13,510 nt of DNA from Ktedonobacteraceae bacterium (GTDB taxonomy: Bacteria > Chloroflexota > Ktedonobacteria > Ktedonobacterales > Ktedonobacteraceae). The stretch is taken from assembly GCA_014896635.1 (NCBI GenBank), contig JADBKA010000121.1:1-13510 (forward strand), read 5' to 3'. Shown here piece by piece: positions 6,800 to 13,510 of the stretch; the stretch's first letter is position 1, and each line of letters opens with the position of its first letter. The notes beneath the pieces were generated by a model, which saw only the letters and a list, made by a program, of their open reading frames with translations, was not told where the DNA came from and searched no databases. The translations under genes were made by a program, and so were the position numbers.

Positions 6800-8545
6800 A
6801 TGAGATCCCGGCTGATTGCAGGCACGCTTGCACTGTTTGTAGTGATTGGAGCCGTCATCGGTTTTGTGCGATTGGGTTTCAACGGATTGATCCCTGTGAC
6901 CGGTGGAAGTGGGAATCTACCTACTCAGACTGCTGTTCCAAACAATCCTGTTGCACAGGAGAACACGAAACCCGGCACAATTGGCTGGACAATCCCCCTG
7001 GGGCATATCGCAACGACGCAGATCCAGGCCTATGCGAGTGCGACCAGTGTCGCGCCCGGTAAGCAGATCCAGTTCTTTGTGAGCACTCAGGTAGATAAGA
7101 CGCCGTTCCGTATCGACATCTATCGTCTGGGCTGGTATGGTGGAGTTGGCGGGCGCTTGATGTTCTCTGTCTCTGATTTAGTCAGTCAGGCTCAGGGGTA
7201 CTACGATGCCACTGTCCGGCCCGCCAAACTGGTCAATTGCAAGACCTGCACGGGCAACGGGAGTGGGACTCCCGTTGAGGCGAACTGGAAGTCGTCTTAT
7301 ACGCTGACCGTCCCGCAGGACTGGGTGACAGGCGTCTACCTGGCAAAATTCACCATTATGCCCGGTGGGCCGCCGGCTCCGCCAGGACCGTCAGGAAGTC
7401 CTCTGCCCTACGCGGGCATGCAGACCTACGCGCCGTTTGATGTGCTCGGTAATCCCAATTCTGATTATGTGGCCTCGACGGCGGATACAACCTCTGCGGC
7501 CTATAATAGCTGGGGGAGCCCGGCTGACAAATCCGCCAGCCTCTACGATACAGCCGGCTCATTCGCTGTCGATGCTTCTCAGACTGTAGCGTCGAAGAAA
7601 TCCGTCGTGGTCTCGTTCAATAAGCCCTACCTGGAAGGCAGCGGTGCGAGCCAGGTGTTGCTCTACGAACTGCAAATGATTCGCTTTATGGAGCAGCGTG
7701 GTTACAATGTTTCCTACATCAGTTCGGTGGATCTGCACCGGAATCCAGAGCAGTTACTGCGTCATAAAGTCTACATTTCGATGGGACACGATGAATACTG
7801 GACCAGAGAGATGCGCAATGGCGTCGAGAAGGCGCGCGACTCCGGCGTGAGCTTGATTTTTATGGGCGCGAATACCTCTTACTGGCAAATGCGCTTCTCC
7901 AATAATGATCGCTGGATCTGGTGCTATAAAGTGGATTCAAAGTATCCGCCAACAGATATTACTTATGCAAACCGTCTCTCGATAGATCCTGTCTATGCAA
8001 CTGATCCAACCAATGTGACAGCACTGTTCCGTGACAAGGGAGTAGGCCGTCCTGAGAACGCCCTGATCGGGGTAATGTTCTCAGACCTCACCCACAAGCG
8101 GCTGGGCTATCCCTGGAAGGTGAGTTCTCAGGCCAAAACTTCGCTGCTCAAGGATACCGGCCTGGTGCCTGGACAGTCCTATGGCTGTGCAGTCGTCGGC
8201 TATGAGTGGGATAAGGCCGATTGGCCGGGCTATCCAGCGCCAGCCGGCTTACAGATCATTGGCGATTCACCAACCATCAACCAGCAGGGGCAGAATGATC
8301 ACAGCAATACCACCTATTACGTCGCTGCGAAGGGCAATCTGGTTTTTGCGACCGGCTCGATTTACTGGGCGACAGCGCTGGATGATTTCCGCTCCTATGA
8401 TCAATTGAATGCATTTAAAACCCAGGGAGATATCGCGGCTCGCGTTTGCTCGACCGGTTATAAGGGCGTTCCCGGCATAGAGAAGTTGATGGAGAATGTG
8501 ATGGCGGCGGCGCTGGTGAAACATACACCGGGGAAGCCGATTTAA
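6800..8545 (+). CDS. Membrane-anchored N,N-dimethylformamidase large-subunit-like protein
   Basis: The 581-residue protein begins with a short basic stretch and one hydrophobic helix (about 5-23), a signal anchor or uncleaved signal peptide, so the rest is probably outside the membrane. A Pro/Thr/Asn-rich linker (about 35-60) follows. Residues 103-121 contain IYRLGWYGGVGGRLM, and the core region has VSFNKPYLEG (271-280), YISMGHDEYW (325-334), MGANTSYW (355-362), VVGYEWDK (465-472) and VFATGSIYW (515-523). This pattern is that of the DMFA2_C domain of the N,N-dimethylformamidase large subunit, a family where the characterised enzyme is an iron-dependent amidohydrolase. A Pro-rich loop lies at 188-204. 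No separate small-subunit gene is visible. The substrate is unknown; many family members are uncharacterised, and dimethylformamide hydrolysis should not be assumed. It is the first gene of the rightward set, next to glycan-modifying genes, so a surface role is more likely than solvent degradation. Confidence 0.8.
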   Translation: MRSRLIAGTLALFVVIGAVIGFVRLGFNGLIPVTGGSGNLPTQTAVPNNPVAQENTKPGTIGWTIPLGHIATTQIQAYASATSVAPGKQIQFFVSTQVDKTPFRIDIYRLGWYGGVGGRLMFSVSDLVSQAQGYYDATVRPAKLVNCKTCTGNGSGTPVEANWKSSYTLTVPQDWVTGVYLAKFTIMPGGPPAPPGPSGSPLPYAGMQTYAPFDVLGNPNSDYVASTADTTSAAYNSWGSPADKSASLYDTAGSFAVDASQTVASKKSVVVSFNKPYLEGSGASQVLLYELQMIRFMEQRGYNVSYISSVDLHRNPEQLLRHKVYISMGHDEYWTREMRNGVEKARDSGVSLIFMGANTSYWQMRFSNNDRWIWCYKVDSKYPPTDITYANRLSIDPVYATDPTNVTALFRDKGVGRPENALIGVMFSDLTHKRLGYPWKVSSQAKTSLLKDTGLVPGQSYGCAVVGYEWDKADWPGYPAPAGLQIIGDSPTINQQGQNDHSNTTYYVAAKGNLVFATGSIYWATALDDFRSYDQLNAFKTQGDIAARVCSTGYKGVPGIEKLMENVMAAALVKHTPGKPI

Positions 8546-8608
8546 ATAAATACAAATAATGTATGAATCACTAAAAACTATTAGATAATAGCAAGAAAGT
8601 AGTAAAAC
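8546..8608 (+). other. Short AT-rich gap before the first ATP-grasp gene
   Basis: This 63-base stretch is markedly AT-rich. It contains a small palindrome, CTATTA-GA-TAATAG (8578-8591), whose two-base loop makes it a poor RNA hairpin but a possible protein-binding site. No strong ribosome site or clear terminator is present. Confidence 0.3.
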
Positions 8609-9898
8609 GTGGTGAGTAATTCAATCCGTGCAGAGGATGGTTCTCTTGCTCAATCTGCCGGTTCCGCGCAGCGCCATCAGGCTCCTGCTCGCACCTTTGA
8701 TGCGCTGGTGCTCGATGCCAGGTTACGTCAGGCGCTGGTTGCTGTTCGCTCGCTCGGCAGTCGTAATCTCTCGGTCGCGGCACTGGAGACATTCGAGGGA
8801 GTTCCTGCGTTCTCCTCACGCTGGTGCAGGCGCAACTTTGTCTGCCCGGCTCAGGAAGGCAGTGAGGAGTTTCTAACTTATCTCGAAAAAGTGCTCGATG
8901 AGATCGGTCCCGTTGTGTTGTTTCCCTCATCTGATGGCACCATTGCCCTGATCCGCCAGCACCGCCAGCGCCTGGAACAGCGTACACGTATCGCCCTGGC
9001 GCAGGAGCCTGCTCTGGCGATAGCAGTCAGCAAGGAACGCACGCTGGAAATTGCAGCCCGTCTGGGTCTGGGCGTGCCACGCGGCGTGGTCGTAGCTGCT
9101 GTCGATGAGGTGACTGCCGCTGTACGTGAAATCGGGCTGCCGGCTGTGGTCAAGCCCGACGAATCGTGGAACTGGAGTGAGCGGCGGCGAGGTGCGCGCT
9201 TTGCTTCTCGTCTGGTGACGACTGCCGATGAGGCTCACAAAGCGGTAGAGCATCTGACATCCTCTGGTGGCGCCGTCCTCTTTCAGCAATTTCTCACCGG
9301 CAGGCGTGAGGCTGTCAGCTTTCTCTATGCAAAGAAAGAGATATATGCGCGTTTCGCTCAATGGGCGAAGCGTACCGAACCGCCGCTTGGGGGAATGTCG
9401 GTCCTGCGCCAGAGTATCGCCGTTCCTTACGATATTGGTGAACAGGCCGAACGCCTGGTGCGTGAAATCGACCTGGAGGGCTATTCCGAAGTGGAGTTTC
9501 GCCGCGACGAGGCAGGCAGGCCCTATTTAATGGAGATTAATCCCCGTCTCTCTGCTTCTGTTGAGATTGCAGTTCGCTCTGGCGTTGATTTCCCACTCCT
9601 GCTCTATCAATGGGCCAATGGAGATCGCATCGAAAAAATAGAAGGCTATCGCACTGGCGGCTGGATGCGCTATCTGAAAGGGGATATCATGACCACCATT
9701 GAGGCCATCCAGCAACGCGGCAGACCCGGTGTCACCCCACCGCTCCAGGCGATAGTTGATTTCGCCTCTTCGTTTCTGATACCTATGCGCTACGATTATG
9801 TCGATCTGCGCGATCCCTTACCGGCTGTCAGGGCTACAGCCGACTTTACCAGAACCTGGATTGGAGGGGCGATTAAAAAACGCTTCTCGCGTAAATAA
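8609..9898 (+). CDS. ATP-grasp ligase, first paralog
   Basis: The 429-residue protein has the layout of ATP-grasp carboxylate-amine/thiol ligases, which activate a carboxylate as an acyl phosphate and join it to a nucleophile. An N-terminal pre-ATP-grasp domain spans about 29-140 (DALVLDARLRQALVAVRSLG at 31-50; FPSSDG at 105-110). The ATP-grasp fold follows, with PAVVKP (178-183) carrying the probable ATP-binding Lys182, and EVEF (294-297) and MEINPRLSAS (308-317) carrying the metal-binding Glu309 and Asn311. A C-terminal extension of about 100 residues contains RGRPGVTPP. The start is a GTG; a second GTG follows at 8612, and the upstream ribosome site (AAGAAAG) is weak, so the start is uncertain by a few codons. 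The stop is followed after 11 bases by the flavoprotein start, implying co-expression. A paralog starts at 12305. Its substrates are unknown. It is unlikely to be a carbamoyl-phosphate synthase because it is too short. Confidence 0.85.
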   Translation: MVSNSIRAEDGSLAQSAGSAQRHQAPARTFDALVLDARLRQALVAVRSLGSRNLSVAALETFEGVPAFSSRWCRRNFVCPAQEGSEEFLTYLEKVLDEIGPVVLFPSSDGTIALIRQHRQRLEQRTRIALAQEPALAIAVSKERTLEIAARLGLGVPRGVVVAAVDEVTAAVREIGLPAVVKPDESWNWSERRRGARFASRLVTTADEAHKAVEHLTSSGGAVLFQQFLTGRREAVSFLYAKKEIYARFAQWAKRTEPPLGGMSVLRQSIAVPYDIGEQAERLVREIDLEGYSEVEFRRDEAGRPYLMEINPRLSASVEIAVRSGVDFPLLLYQWANGDRIEKIEGYRTGGWMRYLKGDIMTTIEAIQQRGRPGVTPPLQAIVDFASSFLIPMRYDYVDLRDPLPAVRATADFTRTWIGGAIKKRFSRK

Positions 9899-9904
9899 AG
9901 GAGA
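9897..9904 (+). promoter_or_regulatory. Ribosome binding site overlapping the upstream stop codon
   Basis: AAAGGAGA begins within the TAA stop of the first ATP-grasp gene and ends five bases before the ATG at 9910. The arrangement suggests translational coupling of the two genes. Confidence 0.75.
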
Positions 9905-9909
9905 TATCT

Positions 9910-11139
9910 ATGAGTATTGTGTCAAATATTGAAAAAATTGAACATCCTGTTACTATAACTCAGTACGATGCTGCTGTCGTGGGCGCCGGACCCTATGGTC
10001 TCTCGGTCGCCGCTCACTTGCTTGGGCAGAATCTCAAAGTAGCTATTTTTGGCAAGCCGCTGGAACTCTGGCGGGATCATATGCCGCCGGGCATGTTGCT
10101 GCGTTCGCACTGGTGGGGGACGAATCTGGCAGATCCGCAGCAGAAGTTCACGATGAAGAACTTCTTCAAGCAGACCACGCGGCATAAGGCTTGCTATCCG
10201 CTGCCCATCGAGACTTTTATCGAGTACGGCCTCTGGTTCCAGAGAAATGCCGTTCCGCACGTGGATGAGACCTATGTTTCAAGCATCCAGCGCCATGAGG
10301 GCCAGTTCCTGCTGACGCTGGCGGATGGCCGCCTGGTGCGTGCGCCTGTCGTTGTCATGGCTATCGGTGTCTATTATTACAGCAATCGTCCTGCCGAATT
10401 CAGCGGATTCCCACCAGAGCTGGTTTCTCATGCCTTTGATCATGGCAGCTATGACAAGTTTGCCGGTAAAGAGATGGTGGTCATCGGTGGTGGGCAGAGC
10501 GCTGTTGAGTATGCGTCCCTGCTGCATCAACTGGGTGCGACGGTTCACCTGGTGACGCGCCGGCCCATTCACTGGCTGGAGCCTGATCGCACCTATGAGC
10601 GGTCGCTGCTCGAAAAGTTCAGGGCGCCCGATTCAGCCCTGGCGCCTGGTTGGCGCAACGTCGTGCTGGAGAGAATGCCATATCTGTTCTACCAGTTTCC
10701 TCAAGAGCGTAAAGATCGCTTCCTGAGCAATAATTTCGGCCCCGGGGCCAATGACTGGCTGCGCGAGCGTGTAATCGGGAAAGTTGATCTGCGCGAGGGT
10801 CAGCGAGTCACACATCTGCGCGTGGTTGATGATCGCCTGGAAGTGACGCTCTCGAATGAGGATGTACTGCACGCTGATCACCTGATGGCGGCCACGGGCT
10901 ACGTGGTGAACATTAATAATCTAAATATGTTCCATCCTTCGTTGATGGCTCAGATCGAGGCTGATCAGAATATTCCGTTGCTCGATCCCTACTTCCAGAG
11001 TTCTGTTCCCGGTCTATACTTTGTGGGCTTGACGTATGTGCGCGCCTTTGGCCCGTTGTTCCGTTTTGTTGTGGGGGCAAAAGCGGCTGCTGAGCGTGTG
11101 ACGAGTGCTATCGCAAAGCAGATGGTGCCTGCCAGATAG
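9910..11139 (+). CDS. FAD/NAD(P)-dependent oxidoreductase, monooxygenase-like
   Basis: The 409-residue protein has two dinucleotide-binding motifs in the order used by class B flavin monooxygenases and related enzymes. The FAD site is VVGAGPYGLSVAAHL (23-37), and the NAD(P) site is VVIGGGQSAVEYASLL (190-205). AATGY (327-331) and SVPGLYFVG (365-373) are the usual late FAD-contact motifs. The region 52-100, with LWRDHMPPGMLLRS, resembles the Pyr_redox_3 group that includes lysine/ornithine N-hydroxylase-like and Baeyer-Villiger-like proteins. There is no signal peptide or membrane helix, so it is cytoplasmic. A strong ribosome site overlaps the preceding stop codon. Lying between two ATP-grasp paralogs and a deacetylase, it may oxidise an amine or sugar intermediate. 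The specific reaction cannot be assigned; a non-oxygenating oxidoreductase is possible. Confidence 0.82.
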   Translation: MSIVSNIEKIEHPVTITQYDAAVVGAGPYGLSVAAHLLGQNLKVAIFGKPLELWRDHMPPGMLLRSHWWGTNLADPQQKFTMKNFFKQTTRHKACYPLPIETFIEYGLWFQRNAVPHVDETYVSSIQRHEGQFLLTLADGRLVRAPVVVMAIGVYYYSNRPAEFSGFPPELVSHAFDHGSYDKFAGKEMVVIGGGQSAVEYASLLHQLGATVHLVTRRPIHWLEPDRTYERSLLEKFRAPDSALAPGWRNVVLERMPYLFYQFPQERKDRFLSNNFGPGANDWLRERVIGKVDLREGQRVTHLRVVDDRLEVTLSNEDVLHADHLMAATGYVVNINNLNMFHPSLMAQIEADQNIPLLDPYFQSSVPGLYFVGLTYVRAFGPLFRFVVGAKAAAERVTSAIAKQMVPAR

Positions 11140-11151
11140 GCCACGTAATCG

Positions 11152-11181
11152 GTGGAGCGATCTGAAAAAAGATCGCTCCAC
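11152..11181. repeat. Perfect 11-bp inverted repeat upstream of the deacetylase gene
   Basis: GTGGAGCGATC (11152-11162) pairs perfectly with 11171-11181 around the eight-base loop TGAAAAAA. It begins 12 bases after the flavoprotein stop and ends a few bases before an AAGGAG ribosome site (11185-11190). No T-run follows, so full termination is unlikely. It may modulate translation of the downstream gene or act as an RNA-processing or stability element. Confidence 0.6.
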
Positions 11182-11194
11182 TATAAGGAGTGGG

Positions 11195-11218
11195 ATGAAG
11201 GAAAATGAGTATGCGTGA
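11195..11218 (+). CDS. Possible 7-codon leader peptide overlapping the deacetylase start
   Basis: ATG at 11195 has an AAGGAG ribosome site at good spacing (11185-11190) and encodes MKENEYA before a TGA at 11216-11218. It overlaps the beginning of the deacetylase gene in a different frame. The best ribosome site in the gap belongs to this tiny frame rather than to the annotated deacetylase ATG. It may be a coupling leader or may be chance. Confidence 0.25.
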   Translation: MKENEYA

Positions 11219-12308
11219 GCGCGTGCAGGTGGCTTTTGTAGCAGATGTGGGAAGCAGAAAGAGGGATATACGGGAGCGTGTGCGAGTGGCACTTGCGACT
11301 GGCTTCTACTACAGCGGTCTGGTGAAGCTGGCGTTGTGGTGGAAGTGGCGCTCTGGTCCGTATTTAATAATCCTTAATTATCACAGGGCAACGGAAGAAG
11401 GCGGAAACCTGCGCGCGCAAATGCAATTTCTGCGCCGCCATTTCCGTGTATTGCACCTGGAAGAAGCTTTGGAAGAATTTTATGCACCATCTGCTAGTGC
11501 GAGCAAAGCAAGATCACAGCGCGCCAGACGCGCGCCTGTGGTGCTGACTTTCGACGATGGATACCTGGACAACTATACCCATGCGCTGCGCTGGGCAAAA
11601 GAGTTACAGGTCCCTATCACCATTTTTCTGGCGCCAGGCTATATCGAGAGTGGGGCCTGCTTCTGGTGGCTGGCTCCCGACTACCTGGTAAAGCATACGA
11701 AAGTGGAGAAGGTGACCATCAGCGAACGAACATATTATCTGGCTCAACCAGCGGATCGCAAGGCCCTCAAAGAGGCCATTGCTGCATACCTGCGAAAAGC
11801 CTCAACGGTAGTAGAGCGCGAGACTTTTCTTGCCGATATCCAGCAGGCACTGGAGGTCCTTCTGCCCTCGCGTGCGGATGCAGTGAACGCTCCGATGTTC
11901 ACTATCACCTGGGAGCAGGTCCGTGAAATGGAGCGCAGCGGCCTGGTCTCTTTTGGCGCGCATACGATGCATCATCCGATCCTGTCCGCTCTGGCGGATA
12001 GCGCTGAACTGCGCTATGAAGTGCAGCATTGCCGCCAGGTGTTAGAGCAACAACTGGGTCATCCGGTCTCCACATTTGCCTACCCGGTAGGAAAAATGAA
12101 GGATATCGGTGAGCAGGGAATACAGGCAGTCAAGGAAGCCGGCTATCGCTGGGCTTTAACAACGATTGAGGAGATAAATACTCCTCAAACTGATACTTTA
12201 CTGCTGCGCCGCCTGCCGGGGGATATCACCGTTCACTGGCTGGTCATGGCATCGGAACTGGCCGGGTTACTGGGCATCCTTTCTCGTTTCAGGAAGAGAA
12301 AACTATGA
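11205..12308 (+). CDS. Polysaccharide deacetylase (NodB domain, CE4 family)
   Basis: This protein of 367 residues contains a NodB homology domain that removes N- or O-acetyl groups from glycans with a divalent metal. Motifs in order are LNYHRA (57-62), TFDDGY (115-120) with probable catalytic Asp117 and metal-binding Asp118, GAHTMHHP (251-258) giving the metal histidines His253 and His257, and FAYPVGK (291-297). An insert of about 80 residues (about 150-230) separates the first and second motifs. No clear signal peptide is visible, though residues 32-57 are aromatic and hydrophobic and could sit at the membrane. ATG at 11205 is the first possible start, but Met3 at 11211 has the better-placed AAGGAA ribosome site (11198-11203). 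RERV occurs at 4-7 and 23-26 in similar surroundings, a small N-terminal duplication. The stop overlaps the next start by ATGA. It probably modifies the glycan made by the leftward genes, or a precursor of it. Confidence 0.87.
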   Translation: MSMRERVQVAFVADVGSRKRDIRERVRVALATGFYYSGLVKLALWWKWRSGPYLIILNYHRATEEGGNLRAQMQFLRRHFRVLHLEEALEEFYAPSASASKARSQRARRAPVVLTFDDGYLDNYTHALRWAKELQVPITIFLAPGYIESGACFWWLAPDYLVKHTKVEKVTISERTYYLAQPADRKALKEAIAAYLRKASTVVERETFLADIQQALEVLLPSRADAVNAPMFTITWEQVREMERSGLVSFGAHTMHHPILSALADSAELRYEVQHCRQVLEQQLGHPVSTFAYPVGKMKDIGEQGIQAVKEAGYRWALTTIEEINTPQTDTLLLRRLPGDITVHWLVMASELAGLLGILSRFRKRKL

Positions 12309-13510
12309 CTGATTCTGAACATCACAGCATCTCTGTCTCACTGAATGGCTCTCACGCTGGCGTCACTGCCGTGCCGCAGTCTTTCTCCGTCACTGCTGCG
12401 CGGCGCGAGGTGACTTACGATGCGCTGATCATGGATGCGAAACTGCGCCAGTCGCTGGTTTCTGTGCGCTCGCTTGGACGGCGCGGCAAGCGTGTGGCTG
12501 CGCTGGAAATTGCCAGCCTGCTGGAGACGTCGCGGCAGGTACCTACATTCTCTTCGCGCTGGTGCCAGCAGAGCTATATCGCTCCGGCCTTCGAGCAGGA
12601 GCAGGGAGCGTTTCTCACCTATCTGAAACAATTTCTTAGCTCCACGGGCGCCAGAGTGCTGATTACGTCTGCCGATGGCACGCTGGAAGTGCTGCGTGAG
12701 CACCGCGAGGAGATAGAGCGGCATGGTACCCGTATCGCTATTGGCAAAGAAGCGGCGCTGAAGGCGGCAATTAACAAAGAATTGACGCTGGAGATCGCGG
12801 CAAACCTGGGATTGAACGTCCCCAGAGGTGTGCCTGTGCGATCAGTAGATGAGGTTGCTGAAGCTGTGCGCGAGATCGGTCTGCCCGCCGTGATCAAGCC
12901 GGTTGAATCATGGCTGTGGGGAGAGCAGCAAGGGGTCAGGCTGATTTGCGCACTGGTGGCGACGCCCGATGAGGCGCGCCGTGCAGTTGAGGAGTTGACC
13001 AGTCAGGGCGGCACAACGCTCTACCAGCAGTTCTTGCCGGGTAGGCGTGAAGCCGTGAGCCTGTTGTATGCGCGTGGAGAGATCTATGCGCGTTTTGCTC
13101 AATGGGCGGCGCGCACACAGCCGCCGCTTGGCGGCACCTCTGTCTATCGCCAGAGCATTCCGGTGCCGTACGATATCGGTGAGCAGGCCGAGCGGCTGGT
13201 CCGCGAGATAGAGCTGGAGGGCTATGCGGAAGTAGAGTTCAGGCGCGATGCTGCCGGCAGGCCCTATCTCATGGAGATCAATCCTCGCCTCTCGGCGTCT
13301 GTCGAGGTGGCTGTACGCTCCGGCGTTGATTTCCCCTACCTGCTCTATCAATGGGCGAATGGAGAGCAGATTGAGCGTGTGGAGGGCTACCAGACTGGCA
13401 AGTGGATGCGTTATCTGGAGGGAGATCTACTGACGACGTATCAGTGCTTTAAGCAGCGTGGTAGACCGGGCGTGACTCCGCCAGGACGTGCTCTGCTCGA
13501 TTTCGCCGCC
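12305..13510 (+). CDS. ATP-grasp ligase, second paralog (3' end off window)
   Basis: The frame runs from ATG at 12305 for 402 codons to the window edge without a stop, and overlaps the deacetylase stop by four bases (ATGA), a sign of translational coupling. It aligns along its whole visible length with the ATP-grasp protein encoded at 8609. Shared features are DALIMDAKLRQSLVSVRSLG (39-58), PAVIKP (194-199) with Lys198, EVEF (309-312), MEINPRLSAS (323-332), YDIGEQAERLVREI (289-302) and RGRPGVTPP. The match is nearly complete from about residue 245 on and weaker in the N-terminal half, with clear differences just after the ATP-binding lysine (ESWLWGEQQGVRLI against ESWNWSERRRGARF). By comparison with the first copy about 35-40 residues are missing. 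A duplicated ligase with altered acceptor or donor specificity is the simplest reading; the substrates are unknown. Confidence 0.85.
   Translation, partial: MTDSEHHSISVSLNGSHAGVTAVPQSFSVTAARREVTYDALIMDAKLRQSLVSVRSLGRRGKRVAALEIASLLETSRQVPTFSSRWCQQSYIAPAFEQEQGAFLTYLKQFLSSTGARVLITSADGTLEVLREHREEIERHGTRIAIGKEAALKAAINKELTLEIAANLGLNVPRGVPVRSVDEVAEAVREIGLPAVIKPVESWLWGEQQGVRLICALVATPDEARRAVEELTSQGGTTLYQQFLPGRREAVSLLYARGEIYARFAQWAARTQPPLGGTSVYRQSIPVPYDIGEQAERLVREIELEGYAEVEFRRDAAGRPYLMEINPRLSASVEVAVRSGVDFPYLLYQWANGEQIERVEGYQTGKWMRYLEGDLLTTYQCFKQRGRPGVTPPGRALLDFAA

Noticed and set aside
8571..8987. 138-codon minus-strand open frame
   Set aside because: It is antisense to the start of the first ATP-grasp gene, has no recognisable domain, and most of it is explained by codon bias of the opposite strand.
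8927..9361. 144-codon minus-strand open frame
   Set aside because: Antisense to the ATP-grasp core; the similar antisense frame in the paralog (12908-13351) follows from the conserved coding sequence on the plus strand.
6800..13510. Siderophore biosynthesis cluster based on the flavoprotein and ligases
   Set aside because: There is no IucA/IucC-type synthetase, NRPS, transporter or receptor gene in the window, and the flavoprotein lacks features that would tie it firmly to lysine or ornithine hydroxylation.

Overview
The window looks like part of a chromosomal exopolysaccharide or cell-surface glycan locus from a bacterium of moderate GC content (roughly mid-50s by eye, AT-richer between genes). 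Gene content, the fused chain-length/kinase protein, and the style of the ATP-grasp, deacetylase and flavoprotein genes would fit Chloroflexota, perhaps a Ktedonobacteria-like organism. That placement is inference from general resemblance; there is no rRNA or marker gene here to confirm it.

The layout is two divergent gene sets on either side of an almost 1 kb non-coding region (5814-6799). Leftward on the minus strand are three genes: a Wzz-type chain-length protein fused to a CpsD/BY-kinase-like ATPase (5813-4380), a WbpA-type UDP-N-acetylglucosamine 6-dehydrogenase (4237-2936), and a very large membrane protein that starts at 2764 and runs off the left edge. The last is one uninterrupted frame of 921 codons joining a MurJ/MviN-type flippase to a Wzy/O-antigen-ligase-type polymerase. 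Together the three supply an activated uronic acid sugar, a flippase, a polymerase and chain-length control, which is the core of a Wzx/Wzy-dependent pathway.

Rightward on the plus strand are five genes: a membrane-anchored protein related to the large subunit of N,N-dimethylformamidase (6800-8545), an ATP-grasp ligase (8609-9898), an FAD/NAD(P)-dependent oxidoreductase or monooxygenase (9910-11139), a NodB-type polysaccharide deacetylase (11205-12308), and a second ATP-grasp paralog (12305 to the right edge). Tight spacing, including a 12-base gap and a 4-base ATGA overlap, suggests that the last four genes at least form one transcript. A plausible but untested model is that this set modifies the glycan or a linked small molecule by deacetylation, amide ligation and oxidation.

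The points most worth a second look are the flippase-polymerase fusion, the paired ATP-grasp genes with much stronger conservation in their C-terminal halves, the kinase domain lacking a C-terminal tyrosine cluster, an orphan terminator-like hairpin and direct repeats in the divergent spacer, and hairpins without U-tracts between several genes.
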